Part shown: one piece after another, positions 41,952-52,328 of the stretch
Layout of the letters: the number at the start of each line of letters is the position of its first letter
Position numbering within the stretch: the stretch's first letter is position 1
NCBI RefSeq assembly: GCF_964275005.1
Contig: NC_092705.1
Coordinates: 8,544,641-8,608,640, forward strand
Direction: 5' to 3'
DNA length: 64,000 bases
Origin: Diadema setosum
Taxonomy: Eukaryota > Echinodermata > Echinoidea > Diadematoida > Diadematidae
Made by a program: the position numbers and the translations under genes
Notes under the pieces: model-generated
What the model saw: the letters and a program-made list of their open reading frames with translations, nothing else
Database searches by the model: none
What the model was told of the DNA's origin: nothing

Positions 41952-44900
41952 ACCTGTACTTGTGGTGATCGTATCAGAGCAAATTGCCCCCGAGGACAAT
42001 TAACCCCGGCTTAATACTGGTTAGTGATAAGGTTAGAGTTTAGGTTTAGAGTTTGAGTTAGGATTAGGTTCATGATCAGGCTTATAGAGTTAGGGGCAGG
42101 GGAAGGGTCCAGGGTAATTGCCAAGGGGGTAATTGACCTAGACCCGTGGTGATATAATGAACAAAGGAGGAGGTGGCATCTGAACTGATGATACATGGTA
42201 GTCGATTTGCTCAGGTTTTACTTCTGTATTGACTCATGTCATACAGAAATTATAGAATGCAAAGCAACGTTATGAAACCAAAGAAATCTGCTAATCTCTT
42301 CAGACTAAAAACAACAGGTGTAAAAAAAAAAAAAAAAAGGGAATCCCATGAAAAGATGTGAAACATTCAACTCTGCCCTGTCCACTCTACGCTATCCAGA
42401 AAAAAAAAAGAGAGGAAATTCTGGAGAAATTGAGACACACTGGTTTATGGACTGCCTGGACATATACACACGCACTGGTGACAAAGAAAAAAAAAGTGTG
42501 TATTACTTGACTAGAATAATATGTTCTAGGGCAGTCAGGACTATAAGGGGACTTTTATGATCTTCAAAATGCAAATAACATCAAGAAATTAGGAACTTCT
42601 TTGAAACAGGGTGTCAATAACGACAAATCTTATCCCAACAGAACAAACTGACATTCATGCATATTTCGACTTTCCTTTTCGATTCCAGCTCTAAGAACCG
42701 CCTTTCATCCACATTTGGTGTTTGTGTGTGTTGTGTACATTGTTTTGTATGTGTATAAGTGTATGTGTCTCAGTGTGTGTGTGTGTGCGTGTGTGTGGTT
42801 TGTGTCCAATTTCGTCCATTTATAGATTAATTTAAATACATTCACTACATGTGTATGATATTGTAGCTGCATTATACAATGTCATATTGCACAGGCATAT
42901 AACATGATTTCACATTCTAAGAAGGGAATGACTCTGTAACTAGCCAAGCTTTCTGCACATATACCTGTATTTTTATTCAAGTTCAATTACCACATTCCAG
43001 TGGTACAAATGAATCATACAGTCAAATCTTATAACTTTAGATAACAGACACCATTTGTCCAACTCTTGTTTTTTTTTTCTTCTTCAAATAAAGTCCATTA
43101 CATATTTTATTATCTTTCCATCACAATCTTTCCATTACAACGAGACATATAAATTTCATCAATTTTCTAGTCTACATGATTGGTCCGTTCTCTTTCACAA
43201 AAGTTTATCATGCATGTGGTTACTCCCCACTGCCTGAGGCACAAAATATCTACAGGATTGAGTTGCAGAAAGTAATCGCAACTCCGAGTGTACCGATCCT
43301 TAATTCTACTCGTTGCATGTTTGCCCGTAACACATGGTAGTCATTAGTCTTGCAAGTTCAACGATAGCAGCTGACGATACATTCATATCAACCATCTTGG
43401 GACAGTTTACAACTCTGTTCTCATCAGAACTTGGTCATTGCCTTATCCAACAAATTCGGTCCTAGTTCGGCTGTTACAATTGAATCTACTGGGAGAAAAT
43501 CATCTTCAGGTATAACTTTTTTTGCTTCCTTGTTTGAGCGATTTAAGTGTTTACCCACTGTGTTTTATGCCACAGCAAAAATAAACTGTTTGGAGGGTTT
43601 AGCACTTTAAAACCGTTCCTCCAAATGCCCCCTCCCCCCCCCCCCCCCTTTGACCAACACAGTATGGTGGTTCATATTGAAGCTTCATTACATGTCACAT
43701 CAGGATTTTTTTTGTTTTTTGTTTTTTGTTTTTTTTTTTGCGGGGGAGGGGGGGAGACAAGGAGTTAATGAAAACCACTGCTGAGAGCATGCAGGTTTCC
43801 ACTTTCCGGCCAGAATAATAATTCTTTCAAGTATGATATCATAGCATAGATAAGCTTCATCTCAGAGATCTGGAGAGCCACAGCACAAGTGCTTATTTGA
43901 GCACAATGAATCCATTTCTGTGGATCCGTTGAATTCAGCTCAATTCAGGTGATTTTCAACAGACATTCCACCTCAAAACTATAGTTGTATCAATAAGTGA
44001 TCCTGGAAATGCGAAAAAACGAATTCAGTCCTTCAAGTGTCATCTGAAAGATACAAAAGCAGACCTGCGTACAGAAGATTACTTGGTTAGCATAGGTGAC
44101 TTTGTACCTTAACACCAACAAAAAGTTGCCAGGTCAGAATTCCTAGCATAGGTCAGATTCTTAAACCGTACTTGTATTGGGTGTATCTCGTCAGAATCAG
44201 ATTGTGCTTACCTATCCAAATGAATGCTGCTTTACTCCAAACTCAAGTGATGATTATTTTGAGAAAATACAGTGTAGTTTCTCAAAGTAAAGTGTCCTAA
44301 ATCAAGCATATTGACTCACTCCCTCACATGAAACACGCACAATACGAGATGTAAAACTTTGTTGACACCGTCCACTGGAGTGCAGGTGTCAGACTTACCC
44401 CAAAATGGAGTAAAGTTGGACACAATATGATAAACATGTATGATAAAAGACATGCACACATTCAGCTCTGATCGTATACACATCGGGCTATTTGTGAGAG
44501 CATCTTAAACCATCGTATGACCGACGATGGAGTTTCTCAATCTCCAGCATCATCATCTTTAGTGGTGGCTTTTATTTATTTATTTGTTTTTCTCTTTTTT
44601 CCCATCGTGTTTCCTTCGCGTGCCCTTCGGTTAAACTTCTCAATAGAGATACACATTTTCGTGTGTGGTTCGATTGTTCAGATCCTATTTCCCGCTGGAA
44701 AGCAGTATAAATTAACGTACCAAAGATCACTGACTACCTTTCCAGCAACTACATAAGTCATTTAAACATAATACGACTTTCCATTCGTAGGGGTATGGAC
44801 TCTGAAAAAAAAGAGCAGAATATTTGCTCTCAATAATTGTTAAGCTTTTAAGAACCTGTCATACAGTTCCGAAATTTACAAATTTAAGATGGACACATGA

Positions 44901-45511
44901 TGTTTAAATTCGGCTCTGATTGAGGAAGCATCGGATCATCCGCGAGGGCATCTTAAGCCATCGTACGACCGCCGGTGGAGATTCGTAGCCTCAAGCAGCA
45001 ACTTCATGAGCATTGGCAAAATCTTCCTTGTAGCTACTGTGTTTCCTTCGTGTGTCCTTCAAGTAAAATTTAATAATAGAATATAAAGATTTACATCTTC
45101 ATGTATCGCCTTTGTGTGTGATGCTGGAGCCATTCTGTGACCTTCTGCACTTGCTTCGGCTGTTGATAGGATTTTGACCAAGTTCGGACCAACTTCGCCC
45201 GAAATCGACAATTCCATATTCGTATTGTCATCTTGTGTCAAATTCGGGGCAGCGTACATGACGCAGCGCAAGTTGTTTCATTGCTATACGTCTACACGGG
45301 AGTATCGAGAACATCTCTATTCCCCGATTTTCATTCAGCGTCTTGACAAAGAAACACGAAATGTCTATGGCATAATTTCGGAGCACCTTCGTGACACACG
45401 TGCAAAATACCAACAATCGACATGCATTTCTGGGTAGTCTGAGCCTACTTGTGGCCAGTAAAATAGCACTAATATTAATTGATAAACGATTGTAGATAAC
45501 ATAAATTTGTG
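41952..45511. repeat. Distal 3' spacer of unit 7
   Basis: 41970-42140 is a foldback-like piece: AATTGCCCCCGAGGACAATT and GGGTAATTGCCAAGGGGG at its ends, with degenerate TTAGGG-like words between (GGTTAGAGTTTAGGTTTAG). From 42200 it follows the spacers of units 5 and 6 with moderate divergence (GATTTCACATTCTAAGAAGG, GTTTATCATGCATGTGGTTAC, CATTTAAACATAATACGAC). A C-run is at 43629-43649, poly-T at 43690-43740 and G-run at 43741-43755. No gene is present. Confidence 0.6.
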
Positions 45512-45977
45512 TAAGCCCCAGTCACATAGACATCCCGGATTACCCCGGATCACCCCGGATCACCCCGGATCGCCCCGGATCTCATCCGGGTGATCTGAGG
45601 AGATCTCCGTGTTGACGCCTTCGACTTCCTCGGAGATCCATGTATGTCCGTGTAGATCCGGGGACATCTGGGAGGCCAACACGGCAATTTTTTGAGGTCA
45701 AAAAAATCCGGCGTCATCCGGGGATTGCCGTGTTGGCAGAGCAATCCGGGATGGTCCGTGTGGCTGCTATGTTGCTGCCGTATTGATCCGTTTGTATGTG
45801 TAGATGGCGCACTCTTCCTGCTTTATCCGTGTAGCTGCCGTGTTGATACCGTGTGTACAGTCATATCAACGCTCGTCGACACTCCATCGAGGTCCAAACT
45901 ATCCCGGATCTCCCCAGATCTCCCCGGATCACGTGTAGATCCTTGATTATCCATGTTTATATGTGACTGGGGCCTTA
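45512..45977. mobile_element. Phrase-repeat foldback element (CCCCGGATC word family), copy 2
   Basis: 466 bp, with ends TAAGCCCCAGTCACATA and TATGTGACTGGGGCCTTA. It has more CACCCCGGAT words at the left than copy 1 (four against two). It sits at the same spacer position as the unit 5 copy, so the two are duplicates that have changed word number. Confidence 0.8.
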
Positions 45978-46627
45978 GGGGCATTAGCAACTACTGTGGT
46001 TACGTACTGCTTGCCTTTAGCAGGGTTACAGATTCAAAATAGTTATACCCGATGTGACTTAACTTCTCGTATTCGTGATGAACATCAGAAACAAACACAC
46101 ACATAATATGTATAATGCATATACTTCACGTTTGCCAGAAAGTTAAACTAATTATGAGCATTAAACGTATGATCTCATTAACGTGACAAATTATCAAGTT
46201 TCACATAATTGGTATGACACACTTTTACTTTCACAACGATTGGAAAATTCCTCTGCACTTCATTTTTATGGAACATAACGTAACGGAAACATCTCACAGA
46301 CTGTAGATCATCGTGATAACTACATGTAGCACAAACCAACTAAGCTTAAAAGCAGTGAGAATTTACACAGCTGTAGTCTTGGACAACACTGTATACTGCC
46401 TCAAACACCACCAAAGCGACAGGTGTATAAGGCCTAATTCCCATATGCAGTTTTGTCCGACACTCTAGACATTGATATCGTAGTTCTTTTTTTTTTTCCA
46501 GTTCTATAGTTTTTGTAATCAAAATAGCTGACGGATTTTGCATGATGATTATTAGTTCATGAGCACATATCGGTACAAAAGTAATGGCATATATGATTAA
46601 AAAGGATGAGAAGCAGACACATAGACG
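45978..46627. repeat. Proximal 3' flank of gene 7
   Basis: Matches the flanks of genes 5 and 6 (CTTCTCGTATTCGTGATG, GTTAAACTAATTATGAGC, GATAACTACATGTAGCAC). No gene is present. Confidence 0.6.
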
Positions 46628-47725
46628 TCATACATTGGTGTCTATGGTAAGTTCTTCGCTTTGTGACTCGCAGCCCTTTTCAACACTGATGCCTTGCGGT
46701 GTCTGCCTATCACCGGTGTTATAGTCGAGGATCCGTGCCAGCAGTGGGGATGGCATTGGAATATCGCGCCAGCGCCGTCGCAGCACACAGGCCATGACCA
46801 CCCTGAAGTGAGGATGCTTCCAGGCGTAGATGAACGGAGTTAGGCAGCTGTTGATTATGAAAGGGAGACTGGCGTATGCTATCAGGCTGCTGACACGGTG
46901 CCGACTGGGTCCTTTAAAGAATAACGTCGATAGCAGAACACCCATAAAGGGAGTTACGCACAGGACGAAGCAGCATATCACGCACAGGAGATTCTTGGTG
47001 ATTACCAACTCGGTGTGCCTGCGACATCTTTTCTCGGTAGGCATTGAGCGTGACCTTGATTTGAGGGCGCTCCTTTTCACGTACCGAAAGATTAGCCAGT
47101 AACTGAAGAACGTCACGCCGAAGGCAATTGACGACGAGCCAACCACAAGGTAGACAAAAGTATTTGCATTCTTGTGAGTGAAGTCACAGATGCAGAGTCG
47201 TGTATGGGCGTTGTATCCAATGCGACCATGTCCAATAAGCAAAGGAAGTACTAAAACTACAGTGGGATACAACCATGACATTGTCACCATGACGACCAGA
47301 TTTCTCGACGAGAAGACGCGGTTGTATGTGTGCCGTGGTTTGATGATGAGCACACAGCGATTTAAAGCAATCAGCATAATGGTAGCGACGCTACTCCCAG
47401 TAGATATGATATCCAATGCAGCTGTCAGTTGGCACAGCACTTCGGGTAGTGTGCGGCTGTTTCTGGCCAACATCGAGACGACCTGAAACGGCTGAACTGC
47501 GCAAACCAACAGATCACTGACGCTAAGATTTACGATGAGGTGGGAGGTTTTCGTCTGCAGATTCCTCGACAGAGCGCTCGCCAGCAACAGCACGACATTC
47601 CCCGTAACCCCAACAAAGACCACAGCACTGAATCCTACGGCCAGAAATATATCTCCAGAGGTGAGACTGGAAGTGTTTTTAGCCAAAGTCTCATTACTGT
47701 CTTGGTAGCCAGCTGTATCTGCCAT
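46628..47725 (-). CDS. Class A GPCR, array copy 7, with altered NPxxY
   Basis: A single-exon receptor of 365 residues starting at the ATG of MADTAGYQDSNETL in context ACAAGATGG; here the upstream sequence is not open, which supports this start across the family. It has two sequons (NET at 11, NTS at 17), N43, D71, C98, N122-R-C, CICD and TM6 C-V-T-P. TM7 reads S-C-L-T296-P-F-I-Y instead of S-C-L-N-P-F-I-Y, and the preceding Asp is Asn292. N7.49 is among the most conserved class A residues, so signalling may be changed. ECL3 and the start of TM7 (KGPSRHRVSSLIAYAS) also diverge. The protein ends D-T-N-V, whose last three residues fit a class I PDZ ligand pattern. Confidence 0.91.
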   Translation of the reverse strand: MADTAGYQDSNETLAKNTSSLTSGDIFLAVGFSAVVFVGVTGNVVLLLASALSRNLQTKTSHLIVNLSVSDLLVCAVQPFQVVSMLARNSRTLPEVLCQLTAALDIISTGSSVATIMLIALNRCVLIIKPRHTYNRVFSSRNLVVMVTMSWLYPTVVLVLPLLIGHGRIGYNAHTRLCICDFTHKNANTFVYLVVGSSSIAFGVTFFSYWLIFRYVKRSALKSRSRSMPTEKRCRRHTELVITKNLLCVICCFVLCVTPFMGVLLSTLFFKGPSRHRVSSLIAYASLPFIINSCLTPFIYAWKHPHFRVVMACVLRRRWRDIPMPSPLLARILDYNTGDRQTPQGISVEKGCESQSEELTIDTNV

Positions 47726-49261
47726 CTTGTTTCGTTGAGTTAAGCAGCCCTTGAAATTTCAACCACGCTGGAGCAGTTTTCAATGCACTTTGTTCATGAC
47801 ATATGCCTATAAAGGACAAAATGTGCAGTGCGATTTATGTGCGAGTTGTGAGAGTTGTGAGAGTTCCCTTTTAAGAAGTGCTATTCTTTTCCTAGTTTCC
47901 ATTTAGATATTCTTGACATGAAATATCGTTCCCAGTATCAATGGAGCAGGCGCTAACCCGTTAAGCAATGATATTGTTTCATACGTATGCTTACTTGAGT
48001 TCAAGAGATCTCAGTTTTTGTAGAAGTAGCTTTGATTAACCATGTATACAAGACGATTATTCTCTTTCCTCATTATTGATTGTTACCCTTTCCTTTTCAC
48101 TCATTCATCTTTTTCCCAACTTTATCACATGCATTGGTCATGATGTGTTACATTTATGTTAAACAAATTGACATTCAATCATATCTCGACTATTATCCGC
48201 TGCATTTTGTGTTTGTGTACGTTGTGTACATTCTTGCGTATGTGTGTGCGTGTGTGTGTGCGTGCGTGTGATATGTGTCCACTTTGGTTTATTCTTATAT
48301 CAATTCAAATATTCACGATATGTGTACGACATTGTACGACTGTTATTTCACAGAGGTATATTTAAACGATTTCACATTCTCACAAAGAAATGATTCTACA
48401 CTGTGTTTAACCAATCAAGTTCTCTCCACATGTTTCTGTAAATTTTATTCAAGATCAATTACCACATTTCAAGAGGTAAAAATGATCAAATATTCAAATC
48501 TTATAACTTTTAACTTCAGAACAGAAAGCATTTGCTGAACTTCATTACTTTGTTTCTATATTTTTCCTTTCTAAAGATTAAGGACATTTAATATTTTACT
48601 ATCTTTCCATTACGACGCTTACGTGGCATATCATTATATCCATTTTCTAGACTACATGATAAATGCATTCTTTTCACAAAGGTTTGTTATGCATGAGGTT
48701 ACTCCCACTGCCTGAGGCACACAATATCTACAGGACTGAGTTGCCGTAAGTAATCGCAACTTATGTACCGATTCTGAATTCTACTCGTTGCATGCCCGTA
48801 TCACATGCAATAATTGGTTTTGCAAGTTCATACCTAGCAGCTGACGATGCAGTCATATCAACCATCTTGGGACAGTTTACAACTCGGTTCTCATCAGAAG
48901 TTGGTGATTGCCTTATCCAGCAAATTCAGTCGTAATTCATTTGTCACAATTGAATCAATTGAAAGACTATCGATCCTCTTCACACATTTCTTGTTTCCTT
49001 ATTTCGAGCGATTCAAGTGTTTGTCCACTGTGTTTTAAATGCCACAGCAAAAAGAAAGTATCCAGTTTAGGACTACGGTATAAAACTCGTCATCCAAGTT
49101 TCCCCCGTGACCAACACATTGTATGGTGATTCATATTGTAGCTTCATTTCAGGGAACTTCAATTTTTCTGTAAGGAGCTGACTTAATCCACTGGATTAAA
49201 GCATGCATTTTTCCACTTTCTTCACAGCAAACGGCCATGACATTCTTTCAAACATGTGATA
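47726..49261. repeat. 5' flank of gene 7 and distal 3' spacer of unit 8
   Basis: The first 300 bases form the gene 7 flank, sharing GCAGGCGCTAACCCGTTAA with gene 2. From about 48060 the ancestral spacer begins again: (GT)n near 48240-48270, TACTCCCACTGCCTGAGGCA and CAAATTCAGTCGTAATTC. 48720-49260 is closely repeated at 57862-58370. No gene is present. Confidence 0.6.
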
Positions 49262-49945
49262 TTAATATAATATGGACTGGCCTTGATTGTGGGCCCTATT
49301 GCCCTCGTCTTCGACTCGGGCAATACAATTCTATATAGTTCAGGCAATAAATGTCGTATCACCCAAAAGTCGATAGTCCATATCATTATTATTACCCATT
49401 TCAGGCATCTTGAGCAGTAAAATAAATCATTACAATGTAAACTTTGTACAACTTCCCAATTTAAGACAACAATTTTCAACACTGCGCGCTACATCCATAT
49501 ACACAGGCTAGCTCACGGTATGCAGCGCGCGTATAACAGCGAACTCACACAGGCGCAGGGATTGTCCTCTACTTTTACATGTTAACCTATGGGAATTTGC
49601 CCTTTGTCGCGAACTCGGGTATGCGTCGCGCGTAGAAACAGCCAGCTCATACAGCAACAGCGATCGTCCTTTAGTTTTACGTGTTAACCTGAGGGAATTT
49701 GCCCTTCGTCGCAATACCACTCCGCGAGAAAACTGTTATCAACCGCAAATTTTCCTCACCGGGAGCTCAAGTGCCCGGATGCTATATTCCCCTCGTTTTT
49801 AACACGCAAATCCCATAGGCGTTTGTCAAAGCGGGGAATATGGAAAAATTTGCTCCTCTTCTCCCTGCTGGAGCGTAATCCCGCGCGTAGTATAGTACGA
49901 GGGAGATACAATTTTGTAGAACCACAGCTCAGATGCCTGATACGG
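49262..49945. mobile_element. Insertion absent from the sister copy at 58.37 kb
   Basis: The flanks CAAACATGTGATAT and ATCATGCT...CGCGATTG are adjacent at 58360-58390 but about 680 bp apart here. The insert begins TATGGACTGGCC and contains ATTGCCCTCG-TCTTCGA-CTCGGGCAAT (a hairpin near 49291-49324) and two copies of a CAGCGATCGTCC/GTGTTAACCT-type phrase (about 49560 and 49670). No coding sequence was recognised; element type unknown. Confidence 0.5.
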
Positions 49946-49970
49946 GTAATCATGCTTCGCGATTGACGGA

Positions 49971-50121
49971 TCCAGATGGGGGCGCACCGGGCCCGCGCCC
50001 CCGCTTTATTTTTTGTTAAAAGAAAAGAAATAAAATGAAAAAAAAAAAACATGGGGGAGTGCGCCCCATATAATTTTGTAGAGGCGCCTCCCCTTTCCGG
50101 AATTCTTGGATCCGCCCCTGA
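49971..50121. mobile_element. GGATCCAG...TGGATCC MITE
   Basis: Ends GACGGATCCAGATGGGGGCG and CTTGGATCCGCCCCTG, in inverse orientation; the interior has facing GCGCCCC and A-rich blocks. A sister copy with the same flanks is at 58388-58551. Confidence 0.65.
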
Positions 50122-51250
50122 TGCTTTATTTCTGAGATTCAAAGAGCCACACCATAGGTGGCTCTTTGAGCACAGCGCGCGCACTCGGGGAATCTATTTG
50201 ATATGTAGCTGTATGCCAATCTTCATGCTAAGCGGTTGAGCACAGATATATTTTATATACATGCATCTTTTATTTCTACGTGTATATATGAGAAGCGATA
50301 GGCCCCCTCTCACACGAGGGAGATTTCGCATTTTCGGACCTGAAATTCAGAGATAATTATGATGCACACTCCCTGTTGGTGGATATTATTCGATTTTTGC
50401 CTCTATCAAATAGTACGCAAAAATATTTAATGAAGACTAGTATTCAGGGCAACGTGCAGGAAGGATGTGGGAAGGGGGATATAATACCCTATGGAGCTCC
50501 TTCCACACGAAGGAGTTTTTGCATTTTTATGATTGTCATAGTGCACACTTTTGGTGTGCACTAATCGTCAAAGGTTAAACAATTCATAGCATCTGTATCC
50601 CCCATCAAACACGAGGGAGCCTTTGCATTCTTAGAATTGTAATGAAGACATATCGTACACATTTTTCATGTATTATTTGGAAAATGTTCAGTTTTTGGAA
50701 GGGTTTATTGGAAGGGTGTTTCACCTTTCATATAAGGGAACTTTTGCATTTTTTAAATTTAAGATATGGTGGACACTTTTGATGAAATATTCGGAAATTT
50801 GTCAATCTCAAAAGTGTACAAAATCTATGGGTGTATGAAAAGGGACCGAGCGGGGAATGTTTGCATTTTCTTGATTGCAATTCAACGATCTGGTGCATTC
50901 TTCTGGATGAATATTTGGACAATTTTCTACAAAAAAGTACAATATTTTTCAACAGCTAGGAAATTATTGATGTGGGGCAATTAATGTTTGCCCAAACATT
51001 GTCATTGGTGTGTGTGTGTGTGTGGGGGGGGGGGGAGGGGCAACTGCCCCTTTGCCCGCAGGATCGACGCCCTTGATCATCTCTGTGTATGTCCATCTGC
51101 ATATCTATCTAACATAGATGTTTCCTGACTGAGTCATCCCGTGGGAAGGGAGGGGAGGCGTGTGTCAGTGCGTACGGAGTGTGGACATGGGGAGGGGGCT
51201 AAATTCTGGCGGCTTTTTTTTTTTCGAACGTTGTACGTAATTTGTAGATG
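50122..51250. repeat. Degenerate tandem repeat, period about 100-130 bp
   Basis: The phrase ACGAGGGAG...TTTGCATTTTT...ATGATTG recurs at about 50317, 50504, 50607, 50735 and 50850, each followed by variants of GTGCACACTTTTGGTG or GGTGGACACTTTTGATG. The array ends in GGGGCAATTAATG, a (GT)n/G-run and AACTGCCCCTTTGC. It is copied at 58600-59665, and one module occurs alone at 13097. No gene is present. Confidence 0.7.
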
Positions 51251-51550
51251 GCCCCGAGGGCGCGCGTCATAGCACATGTATGATATTTTGTGGCATCAAC
51301 ATCTGAACCATACTTTAAGTCGATATTACTATTTGCGAGAGAGCGAAGAGAGCGAGCGCTTGAGAAAATGATGTATACAAATCCTAAAAGATAGAATATT
51401 GTTAAGTTCTGTTTAGATCTCACTAGGCGAGCGTGCGAACGTCATGTATTATGCCGAAATTAATACAATAAAATGTCTTCTTCCATTTTTTCCAATTTCG
51501 GGGGGGGGGGGGTTGTTTGTACAGATCCAATTTCAAGAAGTATGGTACCA
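51251..51550. other. Unassigned spacer
   Basis: AT-rich, with a short GCGAGCG-rich patch at 51330-51365 and a G-run near 51500. No gene is seen. Confidence 0.35.
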
Positions 51551-51760
51551 AGTTTCAAGTTTCAAGTTTTATTAAACCAATTTATTAAACATTTGACATT
51601 TTACAAAAGGATACAGCATTAAGAATAATGAATGGTTTGGGACCCCAAAAGAAGCAGAGCTTGTAAAAAATGGGGTCCCGGATAAACATATAAAACAAAA
51701 CATACTAAAGTTTAAGCATATTAACAAGAAGTATAATAGTAACATATTTACATAGGACAG
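51551..51760 (-). mobile_element. LINE-like 3' tail
   Basis: Read on the minus strand, an AT-rich stretch with GGGACCCCATTTTTTACAAG ends in TTTAATAAAACTTGAAACTT followed by further ACTTGAA units. A terminal array of short tandem units after a non-coding 3' region is how many CR1/L2-type LINEs end. No ORF2 sequence is attached, so it would be a severely 5'-truncated copy. It could instead be an ordinary UTR-like repeat. Confidence 0.4.
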
Positions 51761-52328
51761 ATGCAACACAAGCACACATACACACGCACACACACACACA
51801 CATTCAATCACACAAACACGTGTCACAAAAACGCTCATGCACATACATGTAGTTCACATGAAATTGCAGAAAGATACTTTCTATTTTACTACATGTATTT
51901 CTATTTCTATTTTACCATGTAATATTATTTCATTTTCACCAGACTAACAATTCCTCAACAATTCATTTTGTTGAGCATAGGCCCTACGTCACACATCTAC
52001 CTCAGAGACTGTATTTGTGATAGAGTAGCACACTCGAAACATCCAAAACCTTGAAGCATTGATGTTAGCTTCGACAACATTGTACATCGCCTCTGGAACG
52101 ACGCCGACGAAAGTTACAGTTTTGCCAACATAGTCTGGACATCAATGTCATAGATTTGTTTATTCCAATCTAAATCTCTGTGATCACGATGACTTATACT
52201 TTCAACCCATATTGCAGTATCTTGCCTGGTGATATTAGTTCGTGAGTTTACGATGGTAAAACGGTACAAAAGTAATGCCATTACTTTTGGACGGGTCGAA
52301 ATAATGATGCAAAGAAGACACACACACG
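51761..52328. other. 3' flank of gene 8
   Basis: (CA)n near 51775-51800. The flank contains CCTCTGGAACGACGCCGACG and a short palindrome, AAAAGTAATGCCATTACTTTT, at about 52267. AAGTTACAGTTTTGCCAACATAG at 52110-52135 also occurs below gene 3 (15725-15748), linking units 3 and 8. No gene is present. Confidence 0.45.

Noticed and set aside
42030-42080. Interstitial telomere repeat
   Set aside because: TTAGGG-like words are few and degenerate and lie between inverted AATTGCC-type ends; more likely part of a repeat element.
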